64,000 bases of DNA from DASWNP01 sp036399175. GTDB taxonomy: Bacteria > Acidobacteriota > Blastocatellia > Pyrinomonadales > Pyrinomonadaceae. A program made the position numbers and the translations under genes. The notes below the pieces were generated by a model. The model was given only the letters and a program-made list of their open reading frames with translations, ran no database searches and had not been told where the DNA came from. The stretch's first letter is position 1, and every line of letters begins with the position of its first letter. The stretch covers positions 67,824 to 131,823 of the forward strand of contig DASWNP010000015.1 of NCBI GenBank assembly GCA_036399175.1, read 5' to 3'. This document shows, piece after piece, positions 45,365 to 54,706 of this stretch.

Positions 45365-48300
45365 TTAGTTCTGGCCGAAGCGTCGCCTGTATTCACCGGA
45401 GGTGATAAAGGCTCTGACCATCTCGGCGCGCCGGTAGTCGCCGTTGAACTGGTTGAGCTTGTTAAGCCAGAAGTTGAAGCCGGAGAAATCCGTGTCGGGC
45501 GAATCGTAGGGATTTCTCCTGAGATAGCCGAAGTACTGCATCAGGACGAAGGCTCTGTTCAGCTCCCTCTGCCTGAAATCGCTGTCGTCGGCCACTTTCC
45601 GTAGGACGCTGGCGCGACCCGCAGGGCTGTTGCCGGAGGCTTGAAGCTCGGCCACCAGAGCGTTGCGCTCGGAGGTGGAGAGCGAGCCTCCGGTGTTGGC
45701 GTTCAGAGCATCGACGAACTGTTCGGGCGTCATGCTCTGGGGATACTGCGCGGTGAATGCCGGGCGGTTGACGAACTCAAGCGCGTAAGCCTGTTTGTTG
45801 GCTTCGAGCTGTTCGAGCGCGCCGGGCTGGCCGATGATGACGCCCCGGCTGACCGTCTGCGCGTCGGGCTGGAACTCCTCGAAAGTCAGAGGCACGGTGT
45901 TCTGTATCCGTCTGCCGAACGACGCCTGGTAGAAGCGGTAGACGAAATAGCCGCTCTCCTGAAATTCGATGGAGAGGAAGAAGGCCGCCGAAGTCTCTGC
46001 GCGCTTGAAGTCTCTGCAAGAGGCGTTTGCGCCGCAGGATTCGATGTTGTTGACCCAGAAGGCGAGACCGCTCGCATCCGCCTCACGATTGAAGAAGTCG
46101 TGATACTGCTGGCGGACGAAGATGGTCGAGTCGTCGATTGGATTGGCCGAAGGCTCGGAGGCATCGTCGAGAATCTGCACGGTGGTCGTCGATTGACCGC
46201 CGAGAGCGGCATCTCCGTCCTGCGGACTGCTGAGCGTGACGGTGAACGTCTCCGTGCCTTCGACGTAGGAATCTTCGTTGATGGGCACGGAGATGGTCTG
46301 TCCGGTTTGGCCGGGCGCGAACCTCAGCTTGCCGAACGTGCCGTTGTAATCGGAGCGGCTCGAAGCCGTGCCGTTGGCCGTCCCGTAGTTGACGGTGAGC
46401 GGGCCGGAGGTGTCTCCGGTGCGCGTGACGGTGATGTTGACGACGGTGCTGTCTTCGCTGACGGTGTAGGTCGCCTCGCCGAACTGCACGGTGGAAGTGG
46501 GCTGGGAGTCGAGGATCGTGCCAAGCCCCTGCGTGTCGTTGAGCGTAGCGTTGACCGGATTGCTCAGATTGACGAAGAAATTCTCGTCAGGCTCGCCGAT
46601 GGTGTCGCCGACGATTGGGACGGTGACCGTCTTGGTGGTCTCGCCCGGATTGAAGGTCAGCGTGACGTTGACGGACGTGTAGTCGCTTCCGGCCTTCGCC
46701 GTCCCGTCAGCCGTCGCCGCGTTGACCGTGACGACCTGCCCGCTCGCAGCCGTGAGCGTGACGGTGAAGACGGCGTTGGTCGTACCAGCATCGCCTTCGC
46801 TGACCGTCACGTCGTTGATGAGGAAGGTCGGCAGCGCGTCGTTATCGACGATGGTGAGCACGGCCGTATTCGGCGAGCCGATGGTGCCGTAACCCGAAGT
46901 GACCTGGTCGAGCGTGATGTTGACGGTCTCGTCCGGCTCGTCGAGCGAGTCTTCGAGGATTGGGATGACGATTGTTTTGCTCGTCTCGCCCTCGTTGAAG
47001 ACCAGCGTGCCCGAGCCGCCGAAGTAGTCCGCGCCGTTGGTGGCCGTGCCGCCGCCGACGGTGTAGGTAACGCTCGTCGAGCCGTCAATGCCGCCCGTGC
47101 GCGTGACGGTGATGCTGGCCGTGCCCGCGCCTTCGTTGACGCTGTAGGTCGGGCTGCTGAATTGCAGCGTGCCGCCCGAGAAGGCGGGCGCGGCCTGGCA
47201 GGGCAGCGTGACTTGAAGCGTGTAGTTCGTGCCGACGCCGCCGCCGGGATTGACCTCGTGGACGACGACGACGTAAGTCGCTCCGGCAGGAACGAGCACC
47301 GAGTACTGCGTGACGGTGTTTGAGCTGCCCGCGTCGCCGATGAAGTTCTGAGTCGGGTTCGCGGGGTTGAAGCTTCCCTGATACATCGCCGAATAGAGGT
47401 TGCTGTTCGAGGCCGTCAGCGTGACGGTGACGCAGAGCGGCGACGAAGAGGTATTCTGGAACGTGTAAGCGTCGAACTGACGCGCGCCTGTAGTCGCCGC
47501 GAGCCCCGGATTGGCCTTCGTGATGGAGCAGCTCGAACCTGGCGAGAAGCGGTTGAGACGACCTGTCTGCTGTCCGGTTGTGGCCGAGTATTCACTGCTG
47601 AGGGGAGGCAGAGTCGTGTCGAGCGTGGTCGAGATTGTGGCCGAGCGCCCGCCGGTCTGGACGGTGAAGTCGAAGACTCTGGGGCTCGTGCCGCCCGTGT
47701 AGTTGACCGTCAGCCTGAACTGAATCGTCTGCGTGCAACTGAAACTGCTGCTGACGAGAAACTCGAAGGGCGTCGTGTTGGTGCCAGTCCCGTTGGGCGG
47801 GATGTCCGGGTAGGTGGAAGTGCCCGGCGGGCGAATGGTGACGCCCGGCGTGGTGGTCGTCAGAGTCGCCGTGATGTTGGTCGCGGGCGCGAGACCTGTA
47901 TTCGCCAGCGTGACGTTCAGGCTGCCCCTCTCTCCCGGCTCGATAAAGCCGTTGGCGTTGCCGCCGACTTCGGTGGCCGTCACCGTGCTCAGCTCAAGAT
48001 TGGCCTGACCCTGCGCGCCCATCGCCTGTAGTCCCTCGAAGGCCATGACGATGCCGACGCCCGAATCGCGGTCAACGCCCGGCGCTTCGATGTCGATGGC
48101 CGAGGCGGTGAAGACGCTGCGTATCTCGGCCTGACTGGCCGAGGGCTTGAAGGATTTGAAGAGACCGGCGATGGCAGCCGCGTGCGGTGCGGCGGCGGAA
48201 GTGCCGAAGAAGGGGCTCGGGAAGTTGCCCGCGCCCGTCACCGATACGCCGTCAGCCGCCGTGATGTCGGGCTTCTGCCGGACGATGCCGCCGGTGGAAG

Positions 48301-50131
48301 AGAAGTTGCCGGGCGTGTATGGCTGGTTGTTGGCGTTGTAGAAGATGCGTCGCGGCCCGTCGGAGCTGAAGGTCTCGACCTTGTTGGTCGAATTGAACGG
48401 ATTCGGGAAGGGGCCGACGGCGGGCGTGGCCGCCGTGCTGTAGGCCAGAGCGGCAGAGCTGTGCCCGTGCGTCTGGCCGTCGGTGTTGAACTGAAGCCTG
48501 CCGCGATTCGTGTTCAGGTGCAGGAAGCGGGGCTGGGCGGTCGTCTTCCTGAGCACGACGACGCGGTTGCCGCTGACGTTCGCCGCAGCGGGGAACGTTT
48601 CGACCGGGTCTTGCGGGCTTGAGCCATCCTGAATGTTCGTTCCGGCTCCGACGACGGAAGTCCCGTTACTGTTGAGCACGAAGACATCGTAGTCGTTGGT
48701 GGAAGCTGCGAGCGGGTCTGACCAGAAGAGCGTTCCCGCCTGCGCAGGAGAGGGACTGCCCGTAATCTGGTTGCTGGTCACAATGGTCACGCTGGGGTCG
48801 AAATCGTGCGCGTTGTAGACGATAGTATTGCCCGTCGGGCGCGGCCCGACGTAAGGGCCGCCTTCGGAGTAGTCGCCTTCCCAGACGCCCGAAGTGTTGT
48901 CGTTCTTATTTCCGGCGTTGCCCGCCGAAGAGAAGTAGAGGCAGCCTTCGGCGGTCACGTCGTTGACGGCCTGCATGATGATGGCTCCCTGCGTGAGCAC
49001 GGTCGGAGGCTGGCCGTCGTGGAAAGGCGTCTCGACGGTCGGGTAGGAGATGTCATCGACGATGATGTCGCAGCCCGCGGCGCGCAGCTTGCGAATGTTA
49101 TCGGCGAAGGCGGGCGGGCCGCCGTTGGCCGTGGCGAAGAAGAGCTTCGCGCCGGGCGCGAGGTCGTAGACGATTTCGAGCATGGCCGTGCCTTCGTCGC
49201 AGACCGAGCCCTGCGCGCAGCCGCCCTGCTGTCCGGGGATGATGACGACATCGGGCGGAAGGTCGCCCGACTGCTGCGCCGAAGCGATGCTCAGCGCGCC
49301 GTCGGAGATGACGCCGATTTTTATCCCTGAGCCGTTGACGTTGAAAGTGCCTCTGGCGCGCGCGGCCTTGTGCGTCACGTCGCCCTCGGAGGTGACGCGC
49401 CCGACGTTGGTCTGCATCGGCGGGTCGTCGTTCGAGAGGTAGCTCAAAGCCTGCGCGAGACGCTCGCGCACGACCGCCGCGCGAGCGGCGAAGTCCCTCG
49501 GCTTGAACTGAGGCGACCTGAGCGCGGCCTTTGTCGCCTCAGCCTCGACCATCGGCTCAAGCTTCGGCCTGATGAAGACGACATCGTCGAGCGCGGCGAT
49601 TGATTCGAGGCTGTCGAGCGAAATCTCTGCGCGGACGCTGTGATAGCGCGGATAGGAAGAGATGATTCTGGCTCCCAGATTCTCCAGAGCCTGAAGGAGC
49701 GAGTTATCGACCCGCGCCGTGATGTCAACGACCGTGTTGCCCGCAGCGTCGGGCGTGACGGTCGTATTAATCGTCGCCACGTTGGCCGTTATCGGCTCGC
49801 CGCGATCCATCTTCGAGGCGTAGAAAAGCTGCGAGTCGATTTTCCGCTGCGCGGGCGTGCGCGACTCTTTCTCTGCGATGAGCGATTCTATCTGCGCCTG
49901 CGCCTCGGGGCTGGCGCTGCTCTGCCCGGCGTCGCCCGCTTCCTGAGCCGAGCGCGCGGCCTCGGCGCGCGGGATGCGGTTGGAGAAAAGCGCTCCGCCT
50001 GCGGCCAGCGAGATGACTCCCAGGGCGAGCATCAATGACAACAAAAGCGTGCGTTTCATGCCGCGACCGGGGCTCATTCGCCGCGTCGCCGACGCTCCAC
50101 GCGAAGGACGATTGCTTCGACCTTGCTTCAT
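45365..50131 (-). CDS. giant secreted S8-family protease with Calx-beta domains and DUF4214-like module
   Basis: 1588 residues. The ATG at 50131 has AAGGAG ten bases upstream. A long basic N-region leads to a signal core (TLLLSLMLALGVISLAAGGAL, about 28-48). Residues about 75-195 are a propeptide, including AEKESRTPAQRKIDSQLFYA and VDITARVDNSLLQALENLG. The protease domain (about 240-690) has Asp in KIGVISDGA, Ser in FFGTSAAAPHAAAIAG and, where His is expected, CDEGTAMLEIVYDLAPGA: the usual HGT reads EGT. A C-terminal PPC-like region, three Calx-beta domains and the shared DUF4214-like module (ending SGEYRRRFGQN) follow. Replacement of the His by Glu recalls the Ser-Glu-Asp type of catalysis, but this is inference. 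Next to it is a stand-alone copy of its propeptide. Confidence 0.9.
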   Translation of the reverse strand: MKQGRSNRPSRGASATRRMSPGRGMKRTLLLSLMLALGVISLAAGGALFSNRIPRAEAARSAQEAGDAGQSSASPEAQAQIESLIAEKESRTPAQRKIDSQLFYASKMDRGEPITANVATINTTVTPDAAGNTVVDITARVDNSLLQALENLGARIISSYPRYHSVRAEISLDSLESIAALDDVVFIRPKLEPMVEAEATKAALRSPQFKPRDFAARAAVVRERLAQALSYLSNDDPPMQTNVGRVTSEGDVTHKAARARGTFNVNGSGIKIGVISDGALSIASAQQSGDLPPDVVIIPGQQGGCAQGSVCDEGTAMLEIVYDLAPGAKLFFATANGGPPAFADNIRKLRAAGCDIIVDDISYPTVETPFHDGQPPTVLTQGAIIMQAVNDVTAEGCLYFSSAGNAGNKNDNTSGVWEGDYSEGGPYVGPRPTGNTIVYNAHDFDPSVTIVTSNQITGSPSPAQAGTLFWSDPLAASTNDYDVFVLNSNGTSVVGAGTNIQDGSSPQDPVETFPAAANVSGNRVVVLRKTTAQPRFLHLNTNRGRLQFNTDGQTHGHSSAALAYSTAATPAVGPFPNPFNSTNKVETFSSDGPRRIFYNANNQPYTPGNFSSTGGIVRQKPDITAADGVSVTGAGNFPSPFFGTSAAAPHAAAIAGLFKSFKPSASQAEIRSVFTASAIDIEAPGVDRDSGVGIVMAFEGLQAMGAQGQANLELSTVTATEVGGNANGFIEPGERGSLNVTLANTGLAPATNITATLTTTTPGVTIRPPGTSTYPDIPPNGTGTNTTPFEFLVSSSFSCTQTIQFRLTVNYTGGTSPRVFDFTVQTGGRSATISTTLDTTLPPLSSEYSATTGQQTGRLNRFSPGSSCSITKANPGLAATTGARQFDAYTFQNTSSSPLCVTVTLTASNSNLYSAMYQGSFNPANPTQNFIGDAGSSNTVTQYSVLVPAGATYVVVVHEVNPGGGVGTNYTLQVTLPCQAAPAFSGGTLQFSSPTYSVNEGAGTASITVTRTGGIDGSTSVTYTVGGGTATNGADYFGGSGTLVFNEGETSKTIVIPILEDSLDEPDETVNITLDQVTSGYGTIGSPNTAVLTIVDNDALPTFLINDVTVSEGDAGTTNAVFTVTLTAASGQVVTVNAATADGTAKAGSDYTSVNVTLTFNPGETTKTVTVPIVGDTIGEPDENFFVNLSNPVNATLNDTQGLGTILDSQPTSTVQFGEATYTVSEDSTVVNITVTRTGDTSGPLTVNYGTANGTASSRSDYNGTFGKLRFAPGQTGQTISVPINEDSYVEGTETFTVTLSSPQDGDAALGGQSTTTVQILDDASEPSANPIDDSTIFVRQQYHDFFNREADASGLAFWVNNIESCGANASCRDFKRAETSAAFFLSIEFQESGYFVYRFYQASFGRRIQNTVPLTFEEFQPDAQTVSRGVIIGQPGALEQLEANKQAYALEFVNRPAFTAQYPQSMTPEQFVDALNANTGGSLSTSERNALVAELQASGNSPAGRASVLRKVADDSDFRQRELNRAFVLMQYFGYLRRNPYDSPDTDFSGFNFWLNKLNQFNGDYRRAEMVRAFITSGEYRRRFGQN

Positions 50132-50304
50132 AGCGAGGGTACTCCTTCTGTTTTCTTCTGGGTGAACAGTTGTTCAGGTTGAAAATGAAGCGAAACCGCT
50201 TCATTCAGGCGATGAAGACGAAACTTTTACCGCTTGAATCTTCGAGGACGCGAGCGCTTCCGTTCGCGCTCTTCAGACCGAAAGCACCGGGCTGCGAACG
50301 ATGC

Positions 50305-50811
50305 TCAATTCGTCATCGCGCCGCCATCGGTCATGGCCTCGGCGGCGGGTCTGATGAAGATGACATCCGCCCGGCTCGCCAGAGCCTCTAACTTTTCGAG
50401 CGCGATTCGGGCGCGAACTGCGTGATAAGCTTCAAACTTCGAGACGACCACACCGCCGAGCCTGCGGATTTTTGAAAGAAGCTGCGGCGAGACTCGGGCG
50501 TTGATATCGACGAGGACTCGCCCTTTCTCATCCAGTTTGAGTTCGATGGGCGTAGGAGGCACGCCGCGCCGGTCTCCGCGTTTCTGCTTGAGAGCGTAGA
50601 GCAGTTGCGAATCAATCTTTTTCTGTGCGGGCGTGCGCGACTCTTTCTCTTCGAGTATCGACTGGATTTGATCTGCCGATTCGTCGCTCACCTTTCGGTC
50701 TCCCTGTCGCTCTCTCGTCTGCGCGCGGCTCTCCCACGAGAGCGTCGCCGTCGAAACGACGCACACGACCAGCATCAAGCATAAGAGCGGAAACCCCGAG
50801 CGCTGACCCAT
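50305..50811 (-). CDS. stand-alone paralogue of the neighbouring protease's propeptide
   Basis: A 168-residue exported protein (signal LLCLMLVVCVVSTATLS). The rest aligns over its whole length with the N-terminal propeptide of the adjacent giant protease. Compare ILEEKESRTPAQKKIDSQLLYA with LIAEKESRTPAQRKIDSQLFYA, and YHAVRARIALEKLEALA...DVIFIRP with YHSVRAEISLDSLESIA...DDVVFIRP. There is no protease domain after it. It could be an inhibitor or folding chaperone supplied in trans, or the remnant of a duplicated protease. The intact frame and signal peptide, with clear divergence from the parent, speak for selection. It lies 174 bases upstream of the protease on the same strand. Confidence 0.82.
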   Translation of the reverse strand: MGQRSGFPLLCLMLVVCVVSTATLSWESRAQTRERQGDRKVSDESADQIQSILEEKESRTPAQKKIDSQLLYALKQKRGDRRGVPPTPIELKLDEKGRVLVDINARVSPQLLSKIRRLGGVVVSKFEAYHAVRARIALEKLEALASRADVIFIRPAAEAMTDGGAMTN

Positions 50812-50912
50812 AAATTATCCGGCAAACTGGATGCGATTCACCTGAAACCTCAAAGGGGGGCGATAAAGAGGGCAGGTTGATACATCTTTATGACTCTAAC
50901 AAAGGGAATGCG

Positions 50913-50942
50913 AAAATAGTCTAAGAGGGCTGTAGAAGTCAA
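50913..50942 (-). promoter_or_regulatory. weak candidate promoter of the propeptide paralogue gene
   Basis: On the minus strand TTGACT and TATTTT are separated by 18 bases. Consensus similarity only. Confidence 0.3.
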
Positions 50943-51119
50943 TCCGGTAAGTGTTTATTTCTACAAAAGTCGACGCCGACGGCGAATCGAGGAGGGCGAC
51001 GACAGCGTTTCCCGACGCCCGTTTTCTTTCCCGCCGGGCGTTTGAAGAACCCGCGCAGAGCCCCGCGCCGGCATCTCGAAGCTGTTTCGGACGCCGCGCG
51101 CTCGTTCGGAAACTGACTC

Positions 51120-51147
51120 TTGACATTTCGCGCGGCTGTAATAGAGT
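51120..51147 (+). promoter_or_regulatory. candidate promoter of tldD
   Basis: Perfect TTGACA (51120-51125), then after 16 bases TAGAGT (51142-51147). It would give a leader of about 230 bases. Confidence 0.45.
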
Positions 51148-51379
51148 TGGCTCTCTGGAATCGCAACAAGCGCATCGTATTTATCGCCGGCGAGATGCGT
51201 CTCTCTTCGGCCGCCACCCGCGCGCCCGCCGCTTCCTCGACGCGTTCGATTTCAACGCCCGTTTGACGATGCGGGCTCGCGGAAAATGCTACAGGCGCGC
51301 GACCGTTGCGCAGGCAAAAGATCTCTTAAACCTTCCCCGGCTACGGAGGGCAATCCGAACCGAAACAGCGAGGCTGCAA

Positions 51380-52948
51380 ATGAAATCTTCTCGACGCGAT
51401 TTTCTGAAAACGACGAGCCTGGCTCTGGGCGCAATCACGCTGCCCTCTTGGGCGCTGGAGGCGGAAGCGGCGGAGGCCGCCTCGGTCGATAAGAACCGCC
51501 TGGCCGATGTCGCCCTCTCGACGGCGCGCAAGCTCGGCGCGTCTCACGCCGACATACGCATTAACCGTTACCGCTTCGAGTCGGTCACGACGCGCGAGCA
51601 GCAGGTGCAGAACGTTTCGCGCAGCCAGAGCTTCGGTTTCGGCGTGCGCGTGCTCGTGAAAGGCACCTGGGGATTTGCCGCGAGCCGCGTGGTCACGCCC
51701 GAAGAGGTCGCGCGTGTGACGCGTGCGGCGATAGAGATAGCGCGCGCCAACTCTCAATATCAACGCAAGCCCGTCAAGCTCGTCCCCGCGCCGAAGGTCA
51801 CGACGATGTGGAAGAGCGCCTTCGAGCGCGACCCCTTCGACGTGCCGATTGACGATAAGATTCAGTTTCTCCTCAAGCTCAACGCGGCGGCGTTGAAGAC
51901 CGAGGGCGTCAGCTTCGTCAACTCTTCGACCAACTTCGTCAACGAGCAGAAGTTCTACGCCTCGACCGACGGCTCGCGCATCGAGCAGTATCTCATCCGC
52001 AGCTTTCCGAGCTTCAACGTCACCGCCGTCAATCGCTCGACGGGAGATTTCCAGACGCGCGCCTCCTTCGGCGGCCCGCGCGCGGCCGGGTACGAGTATC
52101 TGGAAAAATATCCCTGGCTCGTCGAGGCCGAAGCGGCGGGCGCAGAGGCCGTCGCCAAGCTCCGCGCGAAGCCGGTCGAGCCCGGACGCTACGACCTCGT
52201 GCTCCATCCCTCGCATCTCTGGCTGACGATTCACGAATCGGTCGGACACCCCACAGAGCTTGACCGCGCGCTGCTCTGGGAAGCCAACTACGCGGGCACT
52301 AGTTTCCTGACGCCCGACAAGACGGGCAAGCTTCAGTTCGGCTCGAAGATTGTCAACTTCTTCGCCGACCGCACGCAAGCAGAAGGTCTCGCCACCGTCG
52401 GCTACGACGACGAAGGCGTGCCCGGACAAAAATGGTATCTAGTCAAAGACGGCACGTTCGTCGATTGGCAGACGACGCGCGACCTCGCCCCCCTCGTCGG
52501 CCACAAAAAATCCTACGGCTGCCTGCACGCGGATTCATGGGGCAGCATTCCCTTCCCGCGCATGCCGAACGTCTCGCTTGAGCCTGCGCGCGAGCGCGTC
52601 TCGCTCGACGACCTCGTCGGCGGCGTCGAGAACGGAATCCTGATTTACGGCAACGGCAGTTATTCCATCGACCAGCAGCGCTACAACTTCCAGTTCGGCG
52701 GCCAGACCTTCTGGGAAATCAGGAAAGGTAAAGTCACGGGGATGCTGCGCGATGTGGCTTATCAATCGCGGACGACCGATTTCTGGGGCGCGTGCGACGC
52801 TCTCGGCGGGCAGGAGACCTACCAGCTCGGCGGAAGCTTCAGCGACGGCAAAGGCGAGCCCACTCAGCTCAACGCCGTCAGTCACGGCTGCCCCATCGCA
52901 CGCTTCCGGCAGATAAACGTTCTCAACACCGACGCGCGTCGCGCCTGA
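51380..52948 (+). CDS. tldD: TldD-family metalloprotease with Tat signal
   Basis: The ATG at 51380 with GCGAGG upstream opens a twin-arginine signal: SRRDFLKTTSLALGAITLPSW. The zinc site HESVGHPTELD (HExxxH, about 285-290) is the TldD hallmark. The N-terminal domain (about 35-200) and C-terminal domain match the TldD/PmbA fold, at 522 residues. TldD is usually cytosolic and acts with TldE on unfolded or modified peptides, for example in CcdA or microcin handling, so a Tat-exported form is unusual for the textbook enzyme. The downstream tldE begins 22 bases later with AAGGAGG. Confidence 0.92.
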   Translation: MKSSRRDFLKTTSLALGAITLPSWALEAEAAEAASVDKNRLADVALSTARKLGASHADIRINRYRFESVTTREQQVQNVSRSQSFGFGVRVLVKGTWGFAASRVVTPEEVARVTRAAIEIARANSQYQRKPVKLVPAPKVTTMWKSAFERDPFDVPIDDKIQFLLKLNAAALKTEGVSFVNSSTNFVNEQKFYASTDGSRIEQYLIRSFPSFNVTAVNRSTGDFQTRASFGGPRAAGYEYLEKYPWLVEAEAAGAEAVAKLRAKPVEPGRYDLVLHPSHLWLTIHESVGHPTELDRALLWEANYAGTSFLTPDKTGKLQFGSKIVNFFADRTQAEGLATVGYDDEGVPGQKWYLVKDGTFVDWQTTRDLAPLVGHKKSYGCLHADSWGSIPFPRMPNVSLEPARERVSLDDLVGGVENGILIYGNGSYSIDQQRYNFQFGGQTFWEIRKGKVTGMLRDVAYQSRTTDFWGACDALGGQETYQLGGSFSDGKGEPTQLNAVSHGCPIARFRQINVLNTDARRA

Positions 52949-52970
52949 GCCGAAGGAGGTCAAACCAGAA

Positions 52971-54320
52971 ATGCTAGTCACGGAAAAAGAGGCGCGCGGC
53001 CTTTGCGAAAAGCTGCTCGGCTACGTCCGCGCCGACGATGCTTCGGTCAGCGTTGCGAGCGAGATTTACTCTCAGCAGCGCTTCGCCGCCAATAACTTCA
53101 CCACCACCGGCAGACGCGATAACACGACGGTCGGCGTTACCGTCTGGATTGACAGGAAACGCGGCGCGGCTTCGACCAACGACACCGACGACGCTTCTCT
53201 TCGTGCGACGGTCGAAGAGGCCGAGCGCCTCGCCCGCCTCGCTCCCGTAGACCGCGAATACCTGCCGACCCTCGGCGCGCAAACCTACAAACCCACAAAC
53301 GGCTTCGCCGAAGCGACCGCCAACATCTCCGTCGCCGAACGCGCCCGCGCAATTCACAACATCATTGCCGCCTGCGAGCGTGCCGGAGTGGTCGGCGCGG
53401 GCTTTCATCAGGCCGAAGCCGAAGCTTCAGCCGTCGCCACCAGGAATGGAAACTTTCGCTACGAGCGCCAGAGCCTCGTCAGCCTCGGCATGACGGCGCG
53501 CACGCCCGACGGCTCAGGCTCAGGCTATTTCCTTCGCAGCCATTTCGACGTAGCCCGGCTCGACACCGAGCGCGTCGCCCGCGAAGCGATACGCAAAGCT
53601 CTCGAATCGCGCAATGCGCGCACGGTCGAGCCCGGCCTCTACACGGTCGTCCTTGAGCCGCAGGCCGTCGCCGATTTGCTCTCCTTCTTCGCCTTCAGCT
53701 TCGACGCGCGCAGCGCCGACGAAGGCCGCAGCGCCTTCTCCGCTTCCGGCGGCAAGACGCGACTCGGCGAACGCCTCTTCGACGAGCGCCTTAATCTCTA
53801 CAGCGACCCCTGGAACCGAGACCTTCCCGGCTCGCAGTCGGCGCAGGGCGGACTACCCGCGCAGAAATTTCATCTAGTCAGAGGCGGCACTGTCGAGAAT
53901 CTCACCTATTCGCGTTTCTGGGCGCAGCAGAAGGGCAAGCAGCCTTCGCCCGGCCCCGTCAACGCCATCCTCGAATCTTCCGCCGCGCCCACGAGCGTCG
54001 AAGAGATGATTCGCGCGACCGAGCGCGGCCTGCTCGTCAGTCGTTTCTGGTACATCCGCCCCGTAGACCCGCGCACGCAGACCTTCACGGGGCTGACGCG
54101 CGACGGCGTCTGGTACATCGAGGGCGGACGGATTCAATATCCCGTGCGCAACCTGCGTTTCAACCAGAGCATCATCCAGATGCTCGCCTCCGGCAACGTC
54201 GAGATGATAGGCGCGCCCGAACGCGTCGGCAGCTCCGAAGGACAGGGCTCGAACGCCTCGATGCTTCCCGCCCTCAAGCTCAAAGCCTTCAACTTCACTT
54301 CACAGTCGGAGGCGGTTTGA
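52971..54320 (+). CDS. TldE/PmbA-family partner protein
   Basis: A 449-residue member of the TldE/PmbA half of the heterodimer. It lacks the HExxxH zinc motif and any signal peptide. Signs include NNFTTTGRRDNTTVGVTVWID near the N-terminus and PGLYTVVLEPQAVADLLSFF in the middle. The C-terminal block is ATERGLLVSRFWYIRPVDPRTQTFTGLTRDG. AAGGAGG is eleven bases before the ATG. It is co-transcribed with tldD. Because TldD here carries a Tat signal and this subunit does not, it may travel as a folded complex by hitch-hiking. Confidence 0.9.
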   Translation: MLVTEKEARGLCEKLLGYVRADDASVSVASEIYSQQRFAANNFTTTGRRDNTTVGVTVWIDRKRGAASTNDTDDASLRATVEEAERLARLAPVDREYLPTLGAQTYKPTNGFAEATANISVAERARAIHNIIAACERAGVVGAGFHQAEAEASAVATRNGNFRYERQSLVSLGMTARTPDGSGSGYFLRSHFDVARLDTERVAREAIRKALESRNARTVEPGLYTVVLEPQAVADLLSFFAFSFDARSADEGRSAFSASGGKTRLGERLFDERLNLYSDPWNRDLPGSQSAQGGLPAQKFHLVRGGTVENLTYSRFWAQQKGKQPSPGPVNAILESSAAPTSVEEMIRATERGLLVSRFWYIRPVDPRTQTFTGLTRDGVWYIEGGRIQYPVRNLRFNQSIIQMLASGNVEMIGAPERVGSSEGQGSNASMLPALKLKAFNFTSQSEAV

Positions 54321-54391
54321 GGTTTATGAGCATAGAAATCCGTGTCACGGAGAACTTCGTCGACGAGGTACGAGGGCAGCTCGATTCAAAC

Positions 54392-54706
54392 TTAAAAACC
54401 GAGCCAGAGTCGCACTACGTTTTCAACTGCGGATAATTGTTCGGGCGAGAGCACGCCCAGCTTTCGGATTAACTTGGCGTGAGGAATTGTCACAAGATTC
54501 TGGGCATCGAAGACGCCCGCGCGCAGGAATTTCACCTTCACATCGACTTCAAATCTCGAACCCCGCGCGCTGGTCGTGTGAGCGACCAACGTAGCTAGGG
54601 CTCTATCCTCATCCAATGCCGGAATACTCAGCACTAAACAGGGACGAACTTTCGCCGCATATCCGAGGTCAACGAGCCACACCTCTCCGCGATTAGGATC
54701 GGGCAT
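54392..54706 (-). CDS. PemK/MazF-type toxin (endoribonuclease)
   Basis: A 104-residue PemK/MazF-fold protein. Family signs are PNRGEVWLVDLGYAAKVRPCLVLS at the start, ATLVAHTT, VKFLRAGVFDAQNLVTIPHAKLIRKLGVLS and VENVVRLWLGF. Such toxins cut mRNA at short sites until bound by the antitoxin. The ATG is inside the end of the upstream antitoxin gene (14-base overlap), with GGCGGAAG before it. The pair is convergent with tldE. Confidence 0.9.
   Translation of the reverse strand: MPDPNRGEVWLVDLGYAAKVRPCLVLSIPALDEDRALATLVAHTTSARGSRFEVDVKVKFLRAGVFDAQNLVTIPHAKLIRKLGVLSPEQLSAVENVVRLWLGF

Larger units (their letters stand above)
50812..51379. other. divergent gene-free region before tldD
   Basis: No coding sequence is supported; an open frame continuous with tldD reaches 50951 but has no family resemblance and lacks a signal peptide. 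Candidate promoters for both directions are listed separately. Confidence 0.5.

Noticed and set aside
45641..47323. 560-codon open frame on the plus strand
   Set aside because: Antisense of the Calx-beta region of the giant protease; its GDGDV-type composition reflects the other strand.
54328..54438. 36-codon frame after tldE (MSIEIRVTENFVDEVRGQL...)
   Set aside because: It starts beyond the tldE stop and overlaps the toxin gene on the other strand. It might be a gene remnant but is too short to support.
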